Below are positions 1 to 6,246 of a DNA stretch of 6,246 bases, in pieces; position 1 is the first letter of the stretch; the number at the start of each line of letters is the position of its first letter. The position numbers were made by a program, and so were the translations under genes. The stretch is from CAZCWX01 sp964502465. Its GTDB lineage: Bacteria; Desulfobacterota; Binatia; Bin18. Under the pieces are notes generated by a model. That model searched no databases and was not told the DNA's origin. It saw only the letters and a program-made list of their open reading frames with translations. The DNA is taken from NCBI GenBank assembly GCA_964502465.1, contig CAZCWX010000744.1:1-6246 (forward strand), read 5' to 3'.

Positions 1-276
1 GTCTCCATAGCGAGCGACCGCGACACCATCTACCTGACTAGCGCCCAGGACGAAAATCTTGCCTTTTCTCTCGACTCCCCTGCTCTGGTTGATACCTCTT
101 ATGACGTTGTCGAGCCAGGAGAAGGACTGGGGTGTTTTTACCATCGCTCTTACTATTCGCATCTGCCCCTTTTCAAAGGGAGTGCGTACAATCTGGCTGG
201 ATCACTCGCTGTTGCCGAACCGGCTCAGGTTCCTTCTTCGCTTCCTGCTGCCTCACCTGTGAACGCTGTTCGTTGA
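1..276 (+). CDS. C-terminal fragment of an unrecognised protein
   Basis: The first reading frame is open from the window edge to a TGA at 274-276, giving 91 residues with no start inside the window; the other two forward frames hit stops at 8-10 and 37-39. The codons in its first part favour G or C in third position, as expected for coding sequence. The visible part has a Tyr/Phe-rich stretch (residues about 48-66, containing FYHRSYYSHL) followed by a low-complexity Ala/Pro/Ser tail (about residues 70-91, containing PAQVPSSLPAASP), which looks like a flexible C-terminus. I recognise no family and assign no function. The stop lies 22 nt before the TPR gene, so the two are probably co-transcribed. 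That it is coding is likely but not certain, because only the end is visible. Confidence 0.6.
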   Translation, partial: VSIASDRDTIYLTSAQDENLAFSLDSPALVDTSYDVVEPGEGLGCFYHRSYYSHLPLFKGSAYNLAGSLAVAEPAQVPSSLPAASPVNAVR

Positions 277-298
277 GTGTGCCTATAGAACGCTCAGC

Positions 299-2170
299 AT
301 GCCCTGGACACCAAGGGGAAAAGCGTGGGGGTGCTGCGGCGTCGCCACGCTCCTCATTTTCAGTTGTGTAGCATCGGCTTTCTCTGATGAAGAGGAGAAA
401 GTGCCAGATCGTCTCAAGCGTCTGTCCACTGAGGCGCAAGCCTTATACGCGGCTGGGCGCTATCAGGATGCGGTAGTTCCCGCACAAGAACTCCTCGTCT
501 TGACCGAACAGACCGTTGGGCCAGATCATCCGCTGGTCTCGCAAAGCTTGAATAATCTTGGACTCATATTGCAAAAAACTCAGCAAAGCGCAGAAGCTCG
601 TCCGCTGTTAGAGCAGGCTCTCCGCATTGATGAGACCCATCTCGGACCTGATCACCCTGGAATAGTCCGGAGCCTGACAAATCTTGGGCTCGTACTCCAA
701 GACCTCCAAGAGCATGATGCCGCGCGCCCCCTTCTCGAACGCGCAGTACACATTACTGAGACTACCTATGGCGCAGACCATGCCGCCGTTGCTGTCGCTG
801 TGGGCAATCTCGCGGCTCTGGAAAAAGAACAAGGAAAATACACCGAGGCTCGTCCGCTATTGGAACGTGCCCTGGCAATACAAGAAAAAACCCTTGGACC
901 GGAACACCCTGCGGTCGGATTGAGTGTGACAAACCTGGCGGAGTTACTGGGAGAAGTGGGAGAATATGAGAGTGCCCGGCCGTTACTGGAACGTGCGCTC
1001 TCCATCAATGAAAAGGTCTACGGGCAGGATCATCCAGTCTACGCGTCGAGTGTGAGTGCCCTTGGCGTTCTCATGAAAGATATGGGCGCCTACAAGGAAG
1101 CACAGTCGTTGCAAGAGCGAGCGCTCAAAATCCGCGAGGCGGCATTTGGGCCTGCTCATCCCGATGTTGCAGACAGCTTGAATAATTTGGGGTCTGCGTT
1201 GTATCAGACTGGAGACTTTGTTACAGCTCGCCCGCTTTTCGAGCGTGCAGCCAGGATTTACGAGACTACCTATGGACCGACCCATCCTCTTGTTGCCACC
1301 AGCCTCAATAACCTTGCGTCGCTCCTTTACCAAATTCGTGACTATGCTGGGGCAAAAGTGGTGTATGAAAAAGCGTTACGCATCAACGAGCACAATTTTG
1401 GCCTCACGCACCCGATGATTGCCGTGAATTTGAACAACCTGGCCCTGGCCATTCGTGAAGGGGGAGATCTGGAGTCTCCCCGTCCTTTATACGAGCGTGC
1501 CTTACAGATTACCGAAACGGTGTATGGACCGACTCATCCAAATGTCGCTGTGAGCCTCAACAATCTTGCCTCGCTCCTCCACCAAAATGGTAAATATGCG
1601 GCTGCACGCCCACTGTTCGAGCGCTCTGTCGCCATTATGGAAAACGCTCTTGGCCGCGACCACCCGAATGTGGCAACCAGCCTGAACCAGTTCGCGCTTT
1701 TTCTCAAAGACGCAGGGGACATCGATGAATCTCGCCGACGTTATGAACAAGCGTTGGCGATTGAAGCCCGGGCATTGGCGCCTGGACAGAAGGATGTCGC
1801 TGTCAGCCTCAATAACCTGGCAACGACGATGGACGGCTTAGCTACTTTGCTGCGGCAGACGAAACAGTACAACCTCATCCTTCCTCTCTATGAGCAAGCG
1901 CTGACTGTGCTGGAATCTTCGTTAGGAACACACCCGAACGTGGCATTGCAACTGCGGACGCTGGCGACGTTTTATGAAGAACAGGGTCAGCTCGACCGGG
2001 CAGTGTCTCTCAGCGAAAAAGCCCTGCAGATTCAGGAGAACTCAGCGCCTCCAGACGATCCGGCAATGATCTCCACCCTGCACCATTTAGCCAGATTGTA
2101 CGAGCAGGTAGGCAAGCACACCAAAGCGGAACAGTTACTGGCTCGTACTCGTGCGGGAATGCCGAAATAG
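299..2170 (+). CDS. Exported tetratricopeptide-repeat protein (kinesin-light-chain-like TPRs)
   Basis: This is a complete gene of 623 residues. Residues 1-27 look like a Sec signal peptide: a basic n-region (R6, K8), a hydrophobic core at about 11-25 and an ASA cleavage site before F28. C23 is a poor lipobox candidate (IFSC). After an acidic linker, residues 40-618 are almost entirely TPRs of the kinesin-light-chain/TPR_10-TPR_12 type, with SLNNLA helix A, ARPLxERAL helix B and a GPxHP turn. TPRs are protein-binding superhelices, so the inferred role is a scaffold outside the cytoplasm, probably periplasmic. No catalytic, NB-ARC or CHAT domain is visible, and the partner is unknown. ATG 299 is chosen because a stop at 260-262 closes this frame upstream, no other ATG, GTG or TTG intervenes, and the signal peptide begins here. 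The Shine-Dalgarno is weak, so coupling to the upstream gene is possible. The neighbouring desaturase gene converges on it. Confidence 0.92.
   Translation: MPWTPRGKAWGCCGVATLLIFSCVASAFSDEEEKVPDRLKRLSTEAQALYAAGRYQDAVVPAQELLVLTEQTVGPDHPLVSQSLNNLGLILQKTQQSAEARPLLEQALRIDETHLGPDHPGIVRSLTNLGLVLQDLQEHDAARPLLERAVHITETTYGADHAAVAVAVGNLAALEKEQGKYTEARPLLERALAIQEKTLGPEHPAVGLSVTNLAELLGEVGEYESARPLLERALSINEKVYGQDHPVYASSVSALGVLMKDMGAYKEAQSLQERALKIREAAFGPAHPDVADSLNNLGSALYQTGDFVTARPLFERAARIYETTYGPTHPLVATSLNNLASLLYQIRDYAGAKVVYEKALRINEHNFGLTHPMIAVNLNNLALAIREGGDLESPRPLYERALQITETVYGPTHPNVAVSLNNLASLLHQNGKYAAARPLFERSVAIMENALGRDHPNVATSLNQFALFLKDAGDIDESRRRYEQALAIEARALAPGQKDVAVSLNNLATTMDGLATLLRQTKQYNLILPLYEQALTVLESSLGTHPNVALQLRTLATFYEEQGQLDRAVSLSEKALQIQENSAPPDDPAMISTLHHLARLYEQVGKHTKAEQLLARTRAGMPK
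416..2152 (+). repeat. Tandem 126-bp coding repeats (TPR array)
   Basis: About 14 consecutive TPR units (residues 40-618 of the TPR protein) are encoded by degenerate 126-bp modules. The Gly of the G-x-x-H-P turn (or its equivalent) falls at residues 74, 116, 158, 200, 242, 284, 326, 368, 410 and 452, exactly 42 apart ten times. The next turn is degenerate (APGQKD, about 494-499). The following unit is 48 residues long, because of a 7-residue insertion at about 509-515 and loss of one residue in its GTHP turn. The register then resumes at 42 up to PPDDP (584-588). Some modules remain close at DNA level: the 17-mer at 1271-1287 recurs at 1523-1539 with one mismatch, exactly two periods (252 nt) away. 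This suggests duplication and possible recombination between units. Confidence 0.9.
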
Positions 2171-2196
2171 TCGATCTTTCCAGTTGGGTGCTGCAG

Positions 2197-2240
2197 CAGG
2201 GTACATCTGCATGAATTGCGGAATATTCCCGTGCACCCTG
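2197..2240. other. Weak nested inverted repeat in the convergent intergenic gap
   Basis: The 115-bp gap between the converging TPR and desaturase genes (2171-2285) contains CAGGGT (2197-2202) and its complement ACCCTG (2235-2240), enclosing a perfect 10-bp palindrome GGAATATTCC (2220-2229). There is no T-run on either side, so it does not qualify as a canonical intrinsic terminator. It could still contribute to ending transcription from either gene. No gene is seen in the gap. Confidence 0.2.
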
Positions 2241-2285
2241 GGACTGGCTGTCAAAGAGGGAGGGGACACCGCTCAGAGGTCGTCG

Positions 2286-3203
2286 TTAGACTGCTCGCGG
2301 GTCGCCGGTTTCGCGCACCGAAGCCTCTTCAGCGAGAGTGCGGTCCTGTTCTTCGACGTTCGCGTCAATCAGGGCAATCCTGTCAGGAATGACCTTCTCC
2401 CCTCGCGCGGCAATGGTCTTTCGGAGTGCTCGCATCTCGGCATGATCGATCCCGAGGTTTTTCATGACCGGGCGCACGACCTTCGTCAGGAAGATGCGGT
2501 CGTTTATGATGCCCCACTTCTTCGTCAGCGAATCCCGCTCTTTCCATCCAGGGACGAGATGGTCGGCGGGCATTTGGAACTGCGACACGACCACGCTGAA
2601 CGAGTCCAAGACAGAGTCTCGGTCGTAGTCCATGTAGATATCGAGGCAGCGCTTGAAAAACTTAAAGTGAGCGACCTCGTCGCGATGGATCAGGCCTAGC
2701 AAACCGCTCAGGGCCGGATCGCTCAGGCCCTTCTCCTCGATAGCCGACCGGAGCCGCAGGTAGGTTAACCCTGTGGCAAACTCCTGCAACACCACGTAAC
2801 AGAGGGTGTGGAGCACATCATCGTAGAACGGCTCAAAGGTCTGGTTGAGGACGTCGCCCTCCCACTGATAGACTTCTTCTTCAGTCCGAGCGCCGGAGTG
2901 AATGAGCCAGCGTTCAAGTGCTATGGAGTGCTTGGATTCCTCATATCCCCAGTTGGCCTGGAACCAGGCGCGGCCGCGACTGTGGCGTACGATGCCCAGG
3001 GTGTGACGGATGTAGTCGGGGAGGTACAGCTCGACCGCGTAATAGGTCTCGATGAGGTTTGCCACCTCCGGGTCTGGAGTCTGAGTGGCCTGGTGCCACG
3101 GAATATCCTCGAAGACGTTCCAGCGCCGATGTGCCTCAGCATGCGCGAAGAACTCCAGGAAGAGATCATAGAAACGGTTCTCGAGAATGGTTCGTTTAGC
3201 CAT
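2286..3203 (-). CDS. Acyl-ACP desaturase (soluble diiron, fatty acid desaturase type 2)
   Basis: This complete 305-residue protein belongs to the ferritin-like, soluble acyl-ACP desaturase family. Members introduce a cis double bond into an acyl chain held on acyl carrier protein, using O2 and electrons from ferredoxin, in the cytoplasm. All six expected iron ligands are visible in the right order and roughly canonical spacing: E58 (AVELY), E89 and H92 in EESKH, E141 (QEFATG), and E176 and H179 in DEVAH. The four helices carrying them span about residues 46-185; the charged C-terminal part (about 220-305) is less diagnostic. The length fits bacterial members, which lack the plant transit peptide. 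The ATG at 3201-3203 gives the natural MAKRTILENRFYDLF start; a modest AGGA lies 12 nt upstream. Chain length and double-bond position cannot be read from sequence. The gene converges on the TPR gene and is 311 bp from the codirectional restriction gene, so it is probably transcribed alone. A related diiron N-oxygenase (AurF-like) is a less likely alternative. Confidence 0.87.
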   Translation of the reverse strand: MAKRTILENRFYDLFLEFFAHAEAHRRWNVFEDIPWHQATQTPDPEVANLIETYYAVELYLPDYIRHTLGIVRHSRGRAWFQANWGYEESKHSIALERWLIHSGARTEEEVYQWEGDVLNQTFEPFYDDVLHTLCYVVLQEFATGLTYLRLRSAIEEKGLSDPALSGLLGLIHRDEVAHFKFFKRCLDIYMDYDRDSVLDSFSVVVSQFQMPADHLVPGWKERDSLTKKWGIINDRIFLTKVVRPVMKNLGIDHAEMRALRKTIAARGEKVIPDRIALIDANVEEQDRTLAEEASVRETGDPRAV

Positions 3204-3314
3204 AGTATATTGCGATCCTGTCTCACTCAGGTTCCCAGAGCGAATACCAACTCAAAGATCGCCAGCGTAAACCCAGCACCTAATCTGCCAGGGGGAACAC
3301 ACGACGTGACGGTT

Positions 3315-3431
3315 TGTCAAGTGATATTGGTGGTGGAGGCGATGGTGAGCATGAAGGGACAGAAAACGTGTCAAGTGCAAACCTAAGGTTGATAAAGTCA
3401 CCCTCCTCTGAACCCCTATGCATGTCAAGAG
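3315..3431. repeat. Three 9-bp direct repeats spaced exactly 54 nt apart
   Basis: TGTCAAGTG occurs at 3315-3323 and 3369-3377, and TGTCAAGAG (one mismatch) at 3423-3431; start-to-start distance is 54 nt both times. The sequence between copies is not otherwise repeated, so this is not a tandem duplication. On the minus strand each reads TTGACA preceded by a short conserved flank, the orientation of the downstream desaturase gene. They could be binding sites of a regulator on nearly the same face of the helix (54 nt is about five turns), or coincidence. The sequence observation is certain; function is a guess. Confidence 0.35.
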
Positions 3432-3490
3432 GCCCACACAATATTCCTGCAATGGAATGATAGGGGCGTAGGTCTTTTTTCTTTCTTTTC
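3413..3490. other. Nested inverted repeat with T-rich tract (possible terminator)
   Basis: The outer arms CCCCTAT (3413-3419) and ATAGGGG (3460-3466) are perfect complements. They enclose a small hairpin with arms ATTCC (3443-3447) and GGAAT (3454-3458) and a 6-nt loop. On the plus strand a T-rich tract follows (3473-3490, including six consecutive T), 6 nt after the outer arm. This resembles a plus-strand terminator, but no plus-strand gene ends here. For the minus-strand restriction gene, which stops at 3515, the structure lies downstream but has no U-run on its 3' side. A role in ending that transcript is possible but unsupported. Confidence 0.3.
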
Positions 3491-3514
3491 GCTGGAGCAG
3501 CAGGCCGGCAGAGC

Positions 3515-6246
3515 CTACACCTCATCCGCCGACACCGCCACTGCGAACGGCACATCGAGCGCCTCAAAATGACGCTGGCCACAGCGGACTTTGTCGGCCT
3601 CGCTGGTGCGTAGCTGCAAGAAGTCGCGAGTTGCCTTGGTTTCCCGCACCAGATAGAGCGTCTGGTCATCCTGCTTCAAAATGGCCCAGTCTGGATTGTA
3701 CTTGCCGACCGGCGTGTCGATCTCGAACCAGCCCGGCAGTTTGACGAACAGTTTGATATCTTCTCGTTGATCCAGCCGCCGAGCGAACTCCCGTTCCACC
3801 TCTGATTCGTAGACAACATACTCATAGACCGAGTGCTTCACTTGGAGGGCGGTCAGGTAGTTGATCAGTTCCTCGTTCTTGAAGAGTCCCATCTCCCATA
3901 CCGCTTCCGGTCCAGTGCCGGGTAGACGCTCGTATTTGATGCCGTCCACCAGCAAGCGGTGGAGTTCATGCTTAAGAATCACCGCGACGGCATCCATGAA
4001 GCGCTGCGGATCGACAAAGAACTCAGCAAGCCGGGTCGATTTCGTGAGAATGCGCACCAACGTAGAGCGGGTCAGCTCCGTCTCGTTCTGCAAATAGGCC
4101 AGCATATCCGGTACAGGGTGGTTACCGAGAGAAATGTGCTCTTCGGCGACGCTCATGGCTGTAGTTGTAACTCCGCCTTTGGTGACTTCGATGCGGCCCG
4201 TAGTCATACGGATCTTTGCCGGTTCGATCTTTGCCATCTGGCGTATTGCCGTCACAGCCCGTATAACCAACTCATCGGTGTTGAACTCCACGCGATAGGT
4301 GGTTTTTGGTTTGATGCGTTCCCAGAGAGCTTGAAACTCGGAGCTGAGCTGCACGTCCTTGCGCAGACGATTAGGGCCTTCGTCTTCATCCTTACGGATA
4401 TGCCGTTCGATCTGATAGGCCGCCAGCAGGTCGATAACTGCCGGTGCCAGATCCCGGTGTGCTTCCGGCAGGTCGAGCGCAAAGCTCGGGCGTTTCGGGT
4501 CAAAGGCGGGCTGGATGCGGCCGTCGGCATCCAGCATGCCCTGACGCACAAGGGCATCACGTATAGTTTCAGCAGTTTCTCTGCCAATAGGCCATTCTTC
4601 TCCGTCTACCACACGGGTCAGTTTCGCCAACGCCGTGACCGGCACCTTGCCGAAGGTCACGCCGCAGTCTTCCTCATACTCGGTCTGCAGGGCGCGGGCA
4701 AAGTCGTCGTAGCTTTCGTTGGCGACGACAAACAGCTTGTTGACCGATTCGTCGAAGACGCGCAGGCCATTCTGATCCACCGGCAGACGCAGACCTCGAC
4801 CGATCTCCTGCCGCTTCTTGACCGCGCTGCGGGTCTCGTTCAGCGTGCAGATCTGAAAGACGTTGGGGTTGTCCCAGCCTTCGCGCAGGGCTGAATGGCT
4901 GAAAATGAAGCGTAAGGGTTCGTCCAGCAACAACAAGCGTTCCTTGTCCTTCATAATCAGGTTATACACTTCGTCGTCAGCCTGGGTATCACCGCGCGTG
5001 TCTTTGATCACGCCCTTCCTATCCTGGGCGAAATAGCCATTATGGAGTTGCTCAACGGGAAGGGTGAGCCAGTTTAGCTCTCGGTAGCGATCTGTCCTGG
5101 CGAATTCGGCCAGCGCTGCTTCAAAAGCCTCAGCAAACTTGCCTTTCATTGGCTGATAGGCTTCGTTATAATCTCGGTAGTTGGCCACCCGGTCGATGAA
5201 AAACAGGCTCAACACCTTGATGCCCCGCGCCCGCACTTGCAGTTCTTTGTCGAGATGTTTCTTGACAGCCTCCTTGATTTGCACCCGCCAGATGTTCTCA
5301 CGCAGACCGCCGGTCTCTTCGCCCAGCCGTAGCACGCGGCCGTTATTAAAGCGCAGGTATTCGTTGCCTGGTTCTGCATTGATCTCGGCCACGACGAAGC
5401 CGTCCTGGTAACAGGCTCGCTCGTTGGACAAGGTGTAGAGGTCTGCGCCGTTCTTGACCGTCACCGACTTCTCCTTCGGTCCTTGAGGAGTCTGCACGTG
5501 GATGCGCAGTTTCGCCTTGATACCTTTGGTGTAATCGATCTTCTCCACCTGCACAAAGGCGTCGTTCATACCGCCGTCCGCTGTAGCGCTCGCCACCACG
5601 ATTTGCTTGACCAGCTTAAGCTCGAAGGCCCGTACCGGGTCGAGCCGGTAGACCAGGTTGTAGAGGTTGCGATGGGTGGCAGAGTAGCGCAAGGTACATA
5701 GCGGGTTCAGCGCCTTGATAGCCTCCTGCGCCTTATCGGTGGAGTCCACGCTCTGGGGCTCGTCGATAATGACGATCGGGCGCGTTGCCTGCACGAACTC
5801 GATGGGCTGGCGACCGGAGAGCTTGTCGCTTTCCTTGTAGATCACGTTGCTCTTCTGTTCTTCCTCGGTGCCCGTGAAGTTCTTGCGAAAGGCATCGATG
5901 TTGATGACCAGAATCTGCAGCGTGTTATTGACCGCAAACTGACGGAGGCGGTTGACCTTCCTGGCATCGTAGACGAAATGCTCGAAAGGCAGGTTGTTAT
6001 AGAGCGCGCGGAAGTGCTCGCTGGTGATCTCGATATTCTTCAGCACGCCTTCGCGAATGGCCACACTGGGTACCACGATGATGAACTTCTGGAACCCATA
6101 GCGACGCGACAACTCGAAGATGGTACGCAGATACACGTAGGTTTTGCCCGTGCCGGTCTCCATCTCCACCGAAAAGTGGGGGCAGCGACGGGCGGTCTTT
6201 GCAGCCGTATCAAACAGCTCCCATGCTTCCAGTGGTGCGGCAGGAT
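3515..6246 (-). CDS. res: Type III restriction-modification Res subunit (helicase-nuclease), N-terminus outside window
   Basis: This is the restriction subunit of a type III R-M system, which with the Mod methyltransferase uses ATP to cleave unmethylated DNA. It stops at 3515-3517 and stays open to the window edge. A GTG at 6167-6169 could be taken as a start, but 25 more in-frame codons precede it and run into the conserved FSVEMETGTGKT block, so the real start lies beyond 6246 and 909 residues are visible. Seen motifs: Walker A GTGKT (6140-6154), DEAD-like DEPQ (5753-5764), SATH motif III (5672-5683), REGWDNP, and motif VI QEIGRGLR (4787-4810). The C-terminus has a PD-(D/E)XK nuclease with NPDW and, 16 residues later, ETK (3635-3694). 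Both ATPase and nuclease residues are intact with no frameshift, so the enzyme looks functional. The visible length approaches that of full-size Res proteins, so only a short N-terminal part should be missing. Mod usually sits just upstream, beyond the window. Confidence 0.93.
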   Translation of the reverse strand, partial: PAAPLEAWELFDTAAKTARRCPHFSVEMETGTGKTYVYLRTIFELSRRYGFQKFIIVVPSVAIREGVLKNIEITSEHFRALYNNLPFEHFVYDARKVNRLRQFAVNNTLQILVINIDAFRKNFTGTEEEQKSNVIYKESDKLSGRQPIEFVQATRPIVIIDEPQSVDSTDKAQEAIKALNPLCTLRYSATHRNLYNLVYRLDPVRAFELKLVKQIVVASATADGGMNDAFVQVEKIDYTKGIKAKLRIHVQTPQGPKEKSVTVKNGADLYTLSNERACYQDGFVVAEINAEPGNEYLRFNNGRVLRLGEETGGLRENIWRVQIKEAVKKHLDKELQVRARGIKVLSLFFIDRVANYRDYNEAYQPMKGKFAEAFEAALAEFARTDRYRELNWLTLPVEQLHNGYFAQDRKGVIKDTRGDTQADDEVYNLIMKDKERLLLLDEPLRFIFSHSALREGWDNPNVFQICTLNETRSAVKKRQEIGRGLRLPVDQNGLRVFDESVNKLFVVANESYDDFARALQTEYEEDCGVTFGKVPVTALAKLTRVVDGEEWPIGRETAETIRDALVRQGMLDADGRIQPAFDPKRPSFALDLPEAHRDLAPAVIDLLAAYQIERHIRKDEDEGPNRLRKDVQLSSEFQALWERIKPKTTYRVEFNTDELVIRAVTAIRQMAKIEPAKIRMTTGRIEVTKGGVTTTAMSVAEEHISLGNHPVPDMLAYLQNETELTRSTLVRILTKSTRLAEFFVDPQRFMDAVAVILKHELHRLLVDGIKYERLPGTGPEAVWEMGLFKNEELINYLTALQVKHSVYEYVVYESEVEREFARRLDQREDIKLFVKLPGWFEIDTPVGKYNPDWAILKQDDQTLYLVRETKATRDFLQLRTSEADKVRCGQRHFEALDVPFAVAVSADEV

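Larger units (their letters stand above)
3204..3514. other. Gene-free intergenic stretch
   Basis: These 311 bp separate the restriction gene's stop from the desaturase start and should include the desaturase promoter on the minus strand. I could not identify a convincing promoter: minus-strand TTGACA hexamers occur at 3315-3320, 3369-3374 and 3423-3428, but none has a TATAAT-like hexamer 16-18 nt downstream. The stretch also holds a nested inverted repeat and a T-rich tract near 3413-3490. A 66-codon minus-strand frame (3252-3452) starts with TTG, has no ribosome site and looks non-coding. I see no tRNA, transposase remnant or CRISPR. Confidence 0.6.

Noticed and set aside
321..369. Lipoprotein signal for the TPR protein at C23
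   Set aside because: The residues before the cysteine (IFS) match the lipobox poorly, while ASA before F28 is a good ordinary signal peptidase site.
416..2152. CRISPR or minisatellite explanation for the 126-bp periodicity
   Set aside because: The periodicity is fully explained by in-frame 42-residue TPR units with conserved protein positions and degenerate DNA.
2151..2699. A 182-codon plus-strand open frame overlapping the end of the TPR gene
   Set aside because: Most of it is antisense to the desaturase, whose iron-binding motifs prove the minus-strand frame; its composition is that of a shadow frame.
3369..3374. Minus-strand TTGACA as a sigma-70 promoter for the desaturase
   Set aside because: The hexamer 17 nt downstream is TGCTCA, which does not resemble a -10 box; the copies at 3315 and 3423 also fail.
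3252..3452. A 66-codon minus-strand frame in the intergenic stretch
   Set aside because: It starts with TTG, lacks a ribosome binding site and shows no recognisable motif; its His-rich composition fits random sequence.
3280..3669. A 129-codon minus-strand frame overlapping the restriction gene's 3' end
   Set aside because: It overlaps the PD-(D/E)XK nuclease codons in another frame and has no motif of its own.
3959..4894. A 311-codon plus-strand open frame
   Set aside because: It lies wholly antisense to the strongly conserved restriction subunit, has no recognisable domain and reads as the complement of helicase codons.

Overview
The window looks like bacterial chromosomal DNA, probably from a Gram-negative, environmental or uncultured lineage. 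The evidence is moderate GC content, tightly packed genes without introns, a Sec-type signal peptide on a large TPR protein, a soluble diiron acyl-ACP desaturase and a type III restriction subunit. Nothing here fixes the taxon: there is no rRNA, tRNA or other phylogenetic marker.

Layout. Positions 1-276 (+) hold the C-terminal end of an unrecognised protein. After a 22-nt gap, 299-2170 (+) encodes a 623-residue exported protein made almost entirely of kinesin-light-chain-like TPR repeats in a near-perfect 42-residue register. The short gap suggests one transcript for the two. A 115-bp convergent gap follows. Then 2286-3203 (-) encodes a complete acyl-ACP desaturase with all six expected iron ligands. 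A 311-bp gene-free stretch (3204-3514) carries a TTGACA-type direct repeat spaced exactly 54 nt and a nested inverted repeat. The rest, 3515-6246 (-), is the Res (helicase-nuclease) subunit of a type III restriction-modification system. It remains open to the window edge, so its N-terminus and its expected Mod methyltransferase partner lie outside.

How the parts relate. I see no strong functional link among the three main genes. The TPR pair is one unit; the desaturase (membrane lipid unsaturation) appears to have its own transcription unit; the restriction gene is the trailing end of a separate defence locus. I did not find convincing evidence for a previously undescribed system. The points most worth a second look are the exported TPR array with its 7-residue register break, the intergenic 54-nt-spaced repeats, and what lies beyond position 6246.
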